Source: Promethearchaeota archaeon
GTDB lineage: Archaea > Asgardarchaeota > Lokiarchaeia > Sigyniarchaeales > Promethearchaeaceae
NCBI GenBank assembly: GCA_016933055.1
Contig: JAFGBS010000001.1
Coordinates: forward strand, 62,001-126,000
Reading direction: 5' to 3'
DNA length: 64,000 bases
A program made the translations under genes and the position numbers. A model generated the notes under the pieces. It was given only the letters and a program-made list of their open reading frames with translations, searched no databases and was not told the origin of the DNA. Positions 43,276 to 52,223 of the stretch are shown one piece after another; within the stretch, counting starts at the first letter, position 1; the number at the start of each line of letters is the position of its first letter.

Positions 43276-45087
43276 ATGGCAACATATGATTATAAACCAA
43301 ATATTGAGGAACCTTGGATGAAAAACTATCCAAAGGGAGCTCAACGACATTTAGAATACGAAGTTATGCCATTGGATGGATTGCTACGACAAAAAGCTGA
43401 AGAGATCCCAAATGCAACTTGTATTAAATTTATGGGAAATACATGGACTTTTGCAGAAGTAGACCATTTGGTGGATAAATTCGCTGCAGGATTAATTAAA
43501 CTAGGAATGAAAAAAGGCGATGGTGTACTAATTGATCTCCCGAACTGCCCACAATTCGTCATAGCCTATTACGCAACAATGAGAGCCGGGGGGGTCACCA
43601 GTCCCGTTATTCCTCTTCATAAAATGGCGGAAATTGTCTATCAAGCAAACGACTCAAACGCTTCGATTGGTATTTTTATGGATAAAATCTATCAAGGTTA
43701 CCTATTTGGTAAAGGAATTGAGAAAATCCCATGCATGAAAGCTGTTATATTAACTGGATTAGGTGATTATATGCCTGCTTTCACCCGATTTATGGGTAAG
43801 AAGCTCGGAAAGATTCCATATTGGAAGAAATGGGCTAAGAGGGATGGAGAAGTTCCCTTGATTGACTTTAAGAACGTATTTGAAGAGGATACTAGCTCTA
43901 TTGCTAATGTAAAAATCGATCCACGAGAAGATACTTGTACATTAATATATACTGGAGGAACAACCGGAGCTCCAAAAGGGGTAATGCTAACTCATTATAA
44001 TCTTGTTGTTAATTGCACTCAATTAACTCATTGGTGTTACCAACAGATCGATAATCTTCCCGCGCCGGGAGAAGGATCCTTTGATATTTATCTGCCCCTC
44101 GCTCATTCGTTCGGACTGACCCTAGGTATGAATGCTGCCCTAACTTTAGGATATAGTAACGTGCTTTATGCAAAACCACCTGAGAAAGGTGCAGAATATC
44201 TGAAGAATGCTCTTAAAAATAAAACAACAATGTTTCCTGCTGTCCCTACGATGTGGAACTTAATGGCTAAAGACCCGGATTCAAAGAATTATAAGGGAAA
44301 ATTAGAAAATCTAAAATGTGGCATGAGCGGAGCGGCTGCATTACCCTATGAAGTGAAGAATGTTTTTGAAAAAAATACTGGGGCAATCATCATCGAAGGG
44401 TGGGGAATGAGTGAAGCTAGTCCTTTGGTTACTGCAAACCCATATGTTGGATCAAAGGTCTGGACGGTAGGATTCCCGATGAGTGATACGTGGGTGAAGA
44501 TTACTGATGCTGAGACTGGAGAGAAAATTTTACAACAGTGTCCCCATAAGGATCCTTACTGTAGTGAAAATTGTGGAGCGGACGAAGCTGCGAATTATAT
44601 CGGTGAAATTGCTTTCTGCGGACCACAGATGATGAAAGGATATCTAAATCATCCAAATGAAACAGCTCAGGTCATACGCAAGGATTCCGACGGTGTTCCA
44701 TTCTATTACACTTCAGATATCGGGTGCATTGATGCTGAAGGATACTTGAAAATTAAGGATAGAAAACGAGACATGATTAAAAGAAAAGGACATGCTGTTT
44801 TTCCGTTGGAAATCGAGGATTTAATGTATCAATATGAACCTATATTCGAGGTGGGCGTTTATGGCGTACCAGATCCAGAAGCGGGAGAAGAAATTAACGC
44901 GGCAGTCTCGTTGAAACCGGAGTTTAAAGATAAGGTAACCGAAGAGGATATCATTAACTGGTGTAAAGAAAACATGGCTCCCTATAAATATCCAAGAAAA
45001 GTACACATAATCGACGAATTACCTAAAAGCATGGTTGGAAAAGTTCTTCGAAGAGTTCTAAGAGAGGAATACGGCAATAAGAAATAA
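43276..45087 (+). CDS. Acyl-CoA synthetase (AMP-forming, long/medium-chain type)
   Basis: 603 residues of the ANL superfamily. The P-loop is YTGGTTGAPKGVMLTH, the acid loop EGWGMSEASP, the hinge region YTSDIGCIDAEGYLKIKDRKRDMI, and the catalytic lysine lies in PKSMVGKVLRR near the C terminus. An insertion with several cysteines (QCPHKDPYCSENCGAD, about 418-433) is unusual and may bind metal. It would activate a fatty or aromatic acid with CoA and ATP. A crotonase gene lies 6 kb downstream, but no adjacent beta-oxidation operon is present. Confidence 0.9.
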   Translation: MATYDYKPNIEEPWMKNYPKGAQRHLEYEVMPLDGLLRQKAEEIPNATCIKFMGNTWTFAEVDHLVDKFAAGLIKLGMKKGDGVLIDLPNCPQFVIAYYATMRAGGVTSPVIPLHKMAEIVYQANDSNASIGIFMDKIYQGYLFGKGIEKIPCMKAVILTGLGDYMPAFTRFMGKKLGKIPYWKKWAKRDGEVPLIDFKNVFEEDTSSIANVKIDPREDTCTLIYTGGTTGAPKGVMLTHYNLVVNCTQLTHWCYQQIDNLPAPGEGSFDIYLPLAHSFGLTLGMNAALTLGYSNVLYAKPPEKGAEYLKNALKNKTTMFPAVPTMWNLMAKDPDSKNYKGKLENLKCGMSGAAALPYEVKNVFEKNTGAIIIEGWGMSEASPLVTANPYVGSKVWTVGFPMSDTWVKITDAETGEKILQQCPHKDPYCSENCGADEAANYIGEIAFCGPQMMKGYLNHPNETAQVIRKDSDGVPFYYTSDIGCIDAEGYLKIKDRKRDMIKRKGHAVFPLEIEDLMYQYEPIFEVGVYGVPDPEAGEEINAAVSLKPEFKDKVTEEDIINWCKENMAPYKYPRKVHIIDELPKSMVGKVLRRVLREEYGNKK

Positions 45088-45102
45088 TAAAACCAATTCT
45101 CC

Positions 45103-45109
45103 TTTTTTT
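45103..45109 (+). terminator. T tract after the acyl-CoA synthetase gene
   Basis: Seven T residues 15 bases after the stop; a second eight-T run follows at 45158-45165, just ahead of the MoaD-like gene. Confidence 0.4.
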
Positions 45110-45189
45110 GAATGATTTCCAGATTTTGGGTGCATCTATGAAAAACTCATAATCATATTTTTTTTATTGTTTCCTCGCTAGGAACCCTT

Positions 45190-45456
45190 GTGAAAATCGT
45201 CATTCATGCATACCGAGAGGGTAAAAAAATCTATTATCGGGGTGATTTTGAGATATCGCCTAATATGACACTGGAATCAGTGTTAAAAACACTCGGAAAT
45301 AAAATTGGAGAACCCTTACTTGAAATTGTCGAAGATAAGTCCGAATTTACCATAGTAGTATTTAATAATGTAGTAGTAGAGTTTGAAAAAGAACGTAACC
45401 GGACAGTCACAAATGAAGACACTTTGAAATTATTTCCCCAAGTTGTCGGAGGGTAG
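45190..45456 (+). CDS. MoaD/ThiS/Urm1-like beta-grasp protein ending in Gly-Gly
   Basis: 88 residues. A short beta-grasp pattern (IVIHAYREGKKIYYRGDFEI, SVLKTLGNKIGE, TIVVFNNVVVEF, DTLKLFPQVVGG) ends in a free Gly-Gly, the hallmark of sulfur carriers activated as thiocarboxylates and of SAMP/Urm1-type modifiers. This differs from the ubiquitin-like protein at 31 kb, which ends in Ala-Gly-Met. No E1-like gene is adjacent, but the E1 in this window or a MoeB elsewhere could activate it. GTG start. Its last 27 bases overlap the end of the convergent creatininase gene. Confidence 0.8.
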   Translation: MKIVIHAYREGKKIYYRGDFEISPNMTLESVLKTLGNKIGEPLLEIVEDKSEFTIVVFNNVVVEFEKERNRTVTNEDTLKLFPQVVGG

Positions 45457-46323
45457 GGCTCCATCCTTAACCTTCACATGCCTTGCTCCGTTTTGGAAAA
45501 GCCACTTTAAATAATTCCACATATCCTTTTTGCTATCCCATCCCAGAACTTTTAATCTTTTATCTCGGTTCTTTCGCTTGAACAATTGGACTCGTTTACT
45601 ATAATAATCATTATATACATCCAAAAATGGTTGCTGATTTTTCTTCTCCCAGACTTTCTCAATTAATAAACTCAGTCTGTTCGAAAAAGCTTCAATTAAG
45701 TTTCTCCCTTCTTCCTCAGAAGATGTCAGAAGGGGATCTTGACCTGTTATACCAAGATGCATTGCTCTTTGAATAAATGAGTAATCCTTCGGAAGTTCAC
45801 TTAGGTTCACATGTTCAGGATTTGCGACCATCTCTAATGATGTTTCCCATCTTGCAGCATGATCGCCAAAATATCCGAAATCTGAAAGTAAAAAATACTC
45901 GGTAATTCCTAGAACGTAACAATCTTGGTGGGAACGCATAAAATTTTTGCATGTTCTTTTTAGTAAACGTACCATCCCTTCGGGATAATGACCTGTTAGT
46001 AAAATGATCATTCGAAATCCCATTTTATATAATTTTTTTAGGAAATACCGATAAAATCGTCCTTGACCCGCACGAGGAAAATTAAATGTCCAAGGAAATC
46101 GCATTGTGCGAAAAGCCCCCCAAAATTTAGTTGGGAATAAAACTCCTTTAGCCATTTTTTCTGCGGTCTTTCTTAAAAGAAAATCCACTTTCAAACCATC
46201 CGTTCCAAGAGGTAAATGGTAACTATGCCATTCCAACGCACCAAGTGGAACGAATGCTAAAGGAAATCGCTTGATTTCTTCATCTAATTCTTTAGGTCTT
46301 AAATAAATATATTCTCTATACAT
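45430..46323 (-). CDS. Creatininase-family amidohydrolase 2
   Basis: 297 residues. LGALEWHSYHLPLGTD carries the Glu, His and Asp metal ligands, and LLTGHYPEG a further His; the Glu further downstream lies in WETSLEM. It is longer than creatininase 1 because of a basic C-terminal extension of about 50 residues (RVQLFKRKNRDKRLKV). Substrate unknown. Its 3' end overlaps the 3' end of the MoaD-like gene. ATG start; no strong ribosome site. Confidence 0.87.
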   Translation of the reverse strand: MYREYIYLRPKELDEEIKRFPLAFVPLGALEWHSYHLPLGTDGLKVDFLLRKTAEKMAKGVLFPTKFWGAFRTMRFPWTFNFPRAGQGRFYRYFLKKLYKMGFRMIILLTGHYPEGMVRLLKRTCKNFMRSHQDCYVLGITEYFLLSDFGYFGDHAARWETSLEMVANPEHVNLSELPKDYSFIQRAMHLGITGQDPLLTSSEEEGRNLIEAFSNRLSLLIEKVWEKKNQQPFLDVYNDYYSKRVQLFKRKNRDKRLKVLGWDSKKDMWNYLKWLFQNGARHVKVKDGALPSDNLGK

Positions 46324-46524
46324 AATGCTTATGCTCTTATCTTTTTCTTAAAGTTTTATTTAACTTTTTTCTTCTTTTTGTCTTACCAATAGCTATTTTA
46401 AAGGTAATGTGGAATGGTATGAGAAACAACAATATACAGAAAACAAATAATAGTCGTTCTTCTCATTCCTTCTACTACCGAATTATTTACCAAATTTTCG
46501 TTTATTAGAAGGTATTTTAACTCG

Positions 46525-47088
46525 ATGAACGAAAATCTTAACATGGAATATAATCTCATTTTATCAGTGATTGGTATTATATGGTTGGTATTTCGCATAT
46601 GGTTGCCTTATTATAAAGTAAAAGAGGAATTGGAATTTAGACAGGTTTATATCAGTAGATTCACGAACTTATTTGCAGCTTGTATGCTTATTGCGGGCGG
46701 GGAAGCAAGATTTCTAAATTGCATCATGTTTGCTAGTTTTCCTGCAATAGCTATTTTAGCTTTAATCTACGATATTCCTTTTTATCTAAAATTTTCCAAA
46801 CGAACCTATTGGAAGAAAAATAGATATTGGGTTCTAATTGAACGCATTACTCTCCATCCCCCGGTGCTAGCAGTTCAAATTTGGATGATTGTTAGAGGAA
46901 TTTATAATTTTATTACTCCGGGGGATTATATTCCATTTATCATATGTACGATGGTGATGATATCGACCACATTGCTATTTGATCCAAGAATTACTAAGAA
47001 ATATCACTGGCCAAGGGGCCGAGATCTTATACTAGTGATCATCGGATCTTGCCTTTTCATTAGTGTATATATATTCTGGCCTGTATAA
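46525..47088 (+). CDS. Multi-pass membrane protein, unknown
   Basis: 187 residues with about five hydrophobic helices (near 9-27, 47-62, 66-86, 111-130 with IERITLHPPVLAVQIWMIV, 136-154 and 168-186). No recognisable motif. Ends eight bases from the convergent 2Fe-2S oxidoreductase. Codon use and a continuous hydrophobic pattern support a real gene. The 200-base region upstream has no other gene. Confidence 0.6.
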   Translation: MNENLNMEYNLILSVIGIIWLVFRIWLPYYKVKEELEFRQVYISRFTNLFAACMLIAGGEARFLNCIMFASFPAIAILALIYDIPFYLKFSKRTYWKKNRYWVLIERITLHPPVLAVQIWMIVRGIYNFITPGDYIPFIICTMVMISTTLLFDPRITKKYHWPRGRDLILVIIGSCLFISVYIFWPV

Positions 47089-47096
47089 TAAAAAAA

Positions 47097-48317
47097 TTAA
47101 AACTCAGTTGGAACTTCGATTTCAAGATTTGAAATTGGATATGAAGAGCAAGGGTGGAAATATCCGAATTTTTTATCCGCTATCCTCCTTCCATCTGATT
47201 CGGGGCTTATAAATATGTCTCCGGAAATTAAACGAGATCGGCACCATCCACACTCTCCCGATCGACAACGACTCGGGGGAGCTAATTTTGCTCGTTCTAA
47301 AGCGACGAGTACGGTCTCAGTTGCGTTCGCAGGTACTTCAAGATACTGTTTTCCCATTTTTACCTTTATTGTATAGATATTTTCTGCTTTATCTAGTGGA
47401 AATCCCTCGCATTGTGTAATGTTTTTTATTTCCCCAAACATTTCTTGACGAATTCTTTTCGTTGGAAGATTTAGAGAATCAATTTCAGTTTTTAAGAAAT
47501 TATACATAGCTTGAGGACCGCAAATAAAAATAGAGGATTCATTCACATCAGCATAGGTTTGAATGATATCTGCGGTGATAAACCCTTCTAAACATCCTGC
47601 GAGTGTCACTATTTCACAAGACAGAACATTAATTATCTTAAGTTTTTCGGGATAATTCTTAGCGAGTGCAGAGAATTCTTCAAAGAAAATAATATCCTCT
47701 TCATCGCTACTTCCGTAAAATAAAGTAAGATTTGCATTCATCTTGCCGGATGTGATTTCTCTCGCCATAGATCGAAATGGAGTTATACCAGAACCGCCTC
47801 CCAACCCTATTATTGATGGTTTATCACGTATTGGATCATAATAAAAGAATCCTTGCGGATCGGAAGCTTCAATTTTCGTTCCCACTTTCCAATTCTGCCA
47901 TGCAAATTCACTAAGAAATCCCCCTTCGGTCTTCTTTATAGTGATTTCGTAGAAGCCCTTTAAGGCTTCAAACGGAGAAGAGGATATTGAGTAGGGTCGT
48001 GTTATTCTATACGTGTCCTTACCTTTAATTACATCCACTTTTAGGCTTAAATATTGACCGGCTCGAAAATAAGCAACATGCCTGGTATTTGAATCCAAAT
48101 CCGGCACTAACTTGAATGTTTTGGTACTTTTTGTCTCATTAAATATATCACTGATCATAAGGTGTTGAGTGTCGGGGTGGAGTTTGAAAGCTAATTCATT
48201 TATGGGATCAGAGGTGATCTTATCGCTTGATGCATTTTGAATTCTCTCAATGCGTTCCGGAATCAATTTTGTGAATTTGAGTATATCCCGAATATTACCC
48301 TTGATGTTAATCCTCAT
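47097..48317 (-). CDS. Flavin reductase with C-terminal 2Fe-2S ferredoxin domain
   Basis: 406 residues. An FNR-type FAD-binding barrel (RPYSISSSP) is followed by an NAD(P)-binding domain (GLGGGSGITPFRSM, then FICGPQAMYNFL) and a plant-type ferredoxin domain with CRSGECGWC and a final Cys in FHPCSSYP. It moves electrons between NAD(P)H and a partner enzyme. The ATG overlaps the stop of the FAD-dependent oxidoreductase (ATGA), with GGGGAGAT upstream, so the two are translationally coupled and the partner is probably that protein. Confidence 0.92.
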   Translation of the reverse strand: MRINIKGNIRDILKFTKLIPERIERIQNASSDKITSDPINELAFKLHPDTQHLMISDIFNETKSTKTFKLVPDLDSNTRHVAYFRAGQYLSLKVDVIKGKDTYRITRPYSISSSPFEALKGFYEITIKKTEGGFLSEFAWQNWKVGTKIEASDPQGFFYYDPIRDKPSIIGLGGGSGITPFRSMAREITSGKMNANLTLFYGSSDEEDIIFFEEFSALAKNYPEKLKIINVLSCEIVTLAGCLEGFITADIIQTYADVNESSIFICGPQAMYNFLKTEIDSLNLPTKRIRQEMFGEIKNITQCEGFPLDKAENIYTIKVKMGKQYLEVPANATETVLVALERAKLAPPSRCRSGECGWCRSRLISGDIFISPESDGRRIADKKFGYFHPCSSYPISNLEIEVPTEF

Positions 48318-49906
48318 TTTCGTATCTCCCCAATTTCTTCACTTTCAATTAGTTTCTGCAAAGTGACAAGAGCAGCCAGTCGTCCCGAATCTAGGGAAGA
48401 TGAATATCCATGACCTTGCTCTGCGAATCCTCCACAAAACTCTAATCCATCAATGTATTTTTCGTGATTCATAGATTGCAACCGGTTTACTACTGAATCC
48501 CATACATCATTTTCGTATCCATAGATTACTCCATTATAGACTTTAGTATAATGAGCAAAGGTGATCGGGGTCGCTACCTCTATTTCCTCTATAGAATTTC
48601 GAATTGTAATGTTCGTAGCTTGCTCAAAATCATCGATTAATTGGGTAGCTAATTCCGTTTTGAGATCAAAATAGTCTTCTACTTTTACATTAGCCCATGT
48701 TTCTGGTCGAAATAGCGTTGTAATATATAGAATGCTGGTTCCTGGGGGAGAACAATCAGGGATAGCTTTATTTAGACATACGGTTGCCTGTGCGGGGTGA
48801 CTTTTGGTAAGTTCTTTCGTCCCTTCTTCATATAATGCATCGCTGGAACCTTTATTGTATATAAAATAACTATAGTCTGTAATTCCCAATTCTTCTGCAG
48901 ATTTATCTAAACCTAAATATACTACAAGTAATGTAATTCCATGAGTTCGGGCATTAACTAATTTGTAAGCGATTTCTGGTACCTCTGTCTGGGGGTAGAT
49001 TATCTTATTATATACTGCAGTTGGAGAAATGTTAGCAATCACATGATTTGTTCGGATAATTTCACCTTTTGATGTCCCAACTCCGGTTATTTTTCCATCT
49101 TTTACTAGAATCTTTTCAATTCGAGTGTTATATTCAATTTCCCCACCTAATTCTCTAATTCGTTTATCTAACGCAGTGGTAAATCCATGGGATCTATATC
49201 GAGGCACCCATCCTCCTCCTTTTATGTAGGTACGAAGCATTCCTGCGAAGATTGTAAATGATAGGCGCGATGTAGGAATTCCTAGATAGCACCAATAAGC
49301 AGTTACGATCCTTTGAGCTTTCAAAGGCATTTTCAGAGCATCTAATACTTCATCAACTGCGTAACCCCCTGTTTTAATAAAATTCGCATGATTTCGTAAC
49401 ATTTCAATTCTATCTACTTTTCCCTGGCTTCTTCCTACATATATAATCGCATTATGAATATCTTCGACCAATTGCCAGAAATTTTTCACAGACTTCTTTG
49501 ATCCGGGAACTGCTTTTTCCACAGCATCTGTAAACTCTTGGACACCAAAGGGAATAATAACATCAAGTTCTTCTTCAGGGATGATCACTCGATAAGCTTC
49601 AGGAACTTGTATGAAGGAAGCTTCAATATTGAGCTGGTCTTCAAATATTCGACGTACACCTTCTTTTTCATCGGATGTGCCCATCGAACATAATTCATGT
49701 AGACTAGTTTCAAATTCAAATCTCCCACGAACAAAGCTAGATGCAAATCCTCCAGGAAGATTATGTTGTTCCAATAACAACACTTTTACGCCCTTTCTAG
49801 CTAATGTAGCTGCTGCAACTAATCCCCCATTACCAGCTCCCGCAACAATCACATTATAAAAACGAATTTTATCTTGATTTGAACTATTAGTTGTGATCTG
49901 TGTCAT
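48314..49906 (-). CDS. FAD-dependent oxidoreductase, phytoene desaturase / retinol saturase-like
   Basis: 530 residues. The dinucleotide motif VAGAGNGGLVAAATLARKG and GGFASSF near the N terminus, and GFAEQGHGYSSSLDSGRLAA near the C terminus, identify the CrtI/RetSat superfamily. Members dehydrogenate or saturate isoprenoids. In archaea related flavoproteins reduce isoprenoid chains. Coupling with a 2Fe-2S flavin reductase suggests a reductive role using electrons from NAD(P)H. No other isoprenoid gene is adjacent, so the substrate is open. Confidence 0.88.
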   Translation of the reverse strand: MTQITTNSSNQDKIRFYNVIVAGAGNGGLVAAATLARKGVKVLLLEQHNLPGGFASSFVRGRFEFETSLHELCSMGTSDEKEGVRRIFEDQLNIEASFIQVPEAYRVIIPEEELDVIIPFGVQEFTDAVEKAVPGSKKSVKNFWQLVEDIHNAIIYVGRSQGKVDRIEMLRNHANFIKTGGYAVDEVLDALKMPLKAQRIVTAYWCYLGIPTSRLSFTIFAGMLRTYIKGGGWVPRYRSHGFTTALDKRIRELGGEIEYNTRIEKILVKDGKITGVGTSKGEIIRTNHVIANISPTAVYNKIIYPQTEVPEIAYKLVNARTHGITLLVVYLGLDKSAEELGITDYSYFIYNKGSSDALYEEGTKELTKSHPAQATVCLNKAIPDCSPPGTSILYITTLFRPETWANVKVEDYFDLKTELATQLIDDFEQATNITIRNSIEEIEVATPITFAHYTKVYNGVIYGYENDVWDSVVNRLQSMNHEKYIDGLEFCGGFAEQGHGYSSSLDSGRLAALVTLQKLIESEEIGEIRK

Positions 49907-49975
49907 ATAACACTACTGTGTTGAACTGTTATAAAAAAACTAAGCAAAGGAAAACTAACTGAAAAATAAGGAATT

Positions 49976-51361
49976 TTAGTATTTTACTTTATAAGGTTTT
50001 AACATGGACAGCAAGCTAGGAACATTCGAATGAGATCCGTGTAATTTCGCTTGTATTAACAAAATTATCGATTTTATAGGACTCAACGGTACCAATTTTA
50101 ACAAATTCACTCCCATATACCGCCCCAAACCAATAATTGTTTGAGAAAGATTATTGCATCCATCACTTAGAAAAACATGTTTCTTTCCTAACCGTTGAAC
50201 CAATCTATTTCCGACTTCTTCTATTGCACAATGACCAGCGATAACAACAGGACCTTCTAAGTTATCGATTATATCTAAATTATGACCTTTTCCGATCACA
50301 AGGTCACATTTTCCCCTTCCTCCATAATCTTGATGGAGTATCTGTAAGGACATCAACGGATTATTTAGACACCCTTCTCTGCATAATAATTCGGATCCTT
50401 TTACAATATTAACATTTGGGGGAAACTCTTGAATAATATCAAAATCATATCTCTCAGTAAACCTTGAAAGATCTCCGTCTATCTCAAGGTCCTCTGATCC
50501 ATAAACTCCGCCACTCAATCCTTCTTCAATCGCTATTTTTATAGCTGGAACTTCCTCATACGGTATTCCAAATACTTGAGCTCCCACCATATCTGTTGCT
50601 ACCACATTTCGGCTGGCTATCATCACCCTGAAAGGTATTATAACCTTTTCATGCTGGGATACTAATGGGTAATGTCCATGTATTGTCCCCTCAATTCCTT
50701 CTATTAGGGTAACATCAGGTTGAATATGAGATAGAACATCCACCAGCTTATGGTGTAAATTAAAATTATGATCAAATTTCCGAGCGTAATGCATTGGAAA
50801 GCCCCATTGATTTTTTATACCCAGAGTAACTACTCCCATGGAGTGTGTTTTCAATTTGGGGAGATTTATGTATAAATTTTCATTTTTGCCTCGAATTAAT
50901 TTATTAACTACAATTTTTGGCATTTCAAATGTTTTCTTATCATAACCATTGGGATCATGCGAACTTCGATCTTTACCTTCAAATTCTAAGGTTTCTGCTT
51001 TCTGTTCATCTAAATAAACGGGAATTGCGCCAGTCTCTTTACAAATCTTCTTATAACCAATAGCTTCGTATACAATTCGTGTATAATTTGCTTGCGTACT
51101 GTTTTCCATAAGATAGATTTTGTTTGCTCCATTGGAAAAAAAATATTTAATTACTGCTTCTACAACTTCTGGTCGAGTATATGCATAAGGTTTACTATCG
51201 ATTCCATTAGGTTTGATATATACGTCATTAGAAGATTTTAGGAGCTCAGAACCTCCCAAAGTGTCAAAAATCTCTTCCACAGCGCTCTGGATACCATTGA
51301 GATATCCTTCATCATCGGGATTTGAATTAATATCCCGAACTAGGACTTTTACTTTTACCAT
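49976..51361 (-). CDS. DUF362-domain protein
   Basis: 461 residues. The domain pattern YIKPNGIDSKPYAYTRPEVVEAVIKYF, then INLPKLKTHSMGVVTLGIKNQWG, is typical of DUF362 (COG2006). The family is often linked to iron-sulfur or redox proteins, but this member has no ferredoxin motif; the C-terminal 150 residues are an extra domain with a possible hydrophobic helix near 425-450. Function unknown. ATG start; single gene between the FAD oxidoreductase and a crotonase. Confidence 0.85.
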   Translation of the reverse strand: MVKVKVLVRDINSNPDDEGYLNGIQSAVEEIFDTLGGSELLKSSNDVYIKPNGIDSKPYAYTRPEVVEAVIKYFFSNGANKIYLMENSTQANYTRIVYEAIGYKKICKETGAIPVYLDEQKAETLEFEGKDRSSHDPNGYDKKTFEMPKIVVNKLIRGKNENLYINLPKLKTHSMGVVTLGIKNQWGFPMHYARKFDHNFNLHHKLVDVLSHIQPDVTLIEGIEGTIHGHYPLVSQHEKVIIPFRVMIASRNVVATDMVGAQVFGIPYEEVPAIKIAIEEGLSGGVYGSEDLEIDGDLSRFTERYDFDIIQEFPPNVNIVKGSELLCREGCLNNPLMSLQILHQDYGGRGKCDLVIGKGHNLDIIDNLEGPVVIAGHCAIEEVGNRLVQRLGKKHVFLSDGCNNLSQTIIGLGRYMGVNLLKLVPLSPIKSIILLIQAKLHGSHSNVPSLLSMLKPYKVKY

Positions 51362-51392
51362 TACTCTCTACAACAATGCTATTACTCTAGGC

Positions 51393-51400
51393 ATATAAAA
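51393..51400 (+). promoter_or_regulatory. TATA box of the crotonase gene
   Basis: ATATAAAA centred 53 bases before the ATG at 51450, giving a leader of about 27 bases. Confidence 0.45.
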
Positions 51401-51449
51401 GAATTCCCAAAGAGAAATCATTTTAAACTGAGAATATGAAGAATAATCG

Positions 51450-52223
51450 ATGGTAATGGACGAGCTTCTTGTGAATGAAGAAAAAAAAATTTATACAATC
51501 ACACTAAATCGACCGGATAAACTCAATGCAATAAATTATCGTATGATGGAAAATCTCAAAAAATGCCTAACTCAAGCCGAAGAAAATGATAGAATTCATC
51601 TTGTTTTATTCAAAGGAGCGGGAGATCGCGCATTTTCTGCGGGTCTAGACACTATAGAAATCCTCAGTCTTCCGATAGAAAAGAAAAACGCCTTTTTCGA
51701 ATTATTACTAGATATTTCCAAAATTGCATTAACCAGTAATAAACTGTATATGACTGAAATCCGAGGTTTTGCAGTAGCGGCTGGCTTTGCTTTTTGCTTG
51801 TTTTCAGATTTTAAAATTGCCGAGGACAAGCCCGAAATCTATTTTGCGTTACCGGAAGTAGAGGTAGGGGTGTTTCCTTTTGCAGTGATGGCTCTTTCTC
51901 TTTACAATTTTCCCCCTTCCATTGCGATAGATATGCTTTTTAGTGGGGGTAAATTACCTTTGCAGCGTGCTAATGAGCTGGGATTCATCAATCGTATTTT
52001 TTCAGCTGAGAATTTTGAAAAATCCGCAAGGAAATATATCCGGGAAATCACTTCTCAAAATATAACAGTGTTACGATTGGGAAAAGCATGTTATAATATT
52101 CAACGGATGCAAATACTCAAAAATATCATTATGGAAAAGGACTTTACTCAAAAAGGTTTCAAAGGAGAACTGGATACCAATACTACCATACTTCAATTAA
52201 AAGAAAAGTGGGGATTAAAATAA
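51450..52223 (+). CDS. Enoyl-CoA hydratase/isomerase-family (crotonase) protein
   Basis: 257 residues. Crotonase landmarks: NRPDKLNAI, the oxyanion-hole strand FSAGLDTIEI, and GFAVAAGFAFCLFSDFKIA. By eye the first catalytic glutamate of hydratases (the E of GGGCEL) is replaced by a non-acidic residue, while the second (in LPEVEVG) is present, so isomerase or another crotonase activity is more likely than hydration. ATG at 51450 or 51456. Its end overlaps the alpha/beta hydrolase frame by 16 bases, suggesting one operon. Confidence 0.85.
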   Translation: MVMDELLVNEEKKIYTITLNRPDKLNAINYRMMENLKKCLTQAEENDRIHLVLFKGAGDRAFSAGLDTIEILSLPIEKKNAFFELLLDISKIALTSNKLYMTEIRGFAVAAGFAFCLFSDFKIAEDKPEIYFALPEVEVGVFPFAVMALSLYNFPPSIAIDMLFSGGKLPLQRANELGFINRIFSAENFEKSARKYIREITSQNITVLRLGKACYNIQRMQILKNIIMEKDFTQKGFKGELDTNTTILQLKEKWGLK

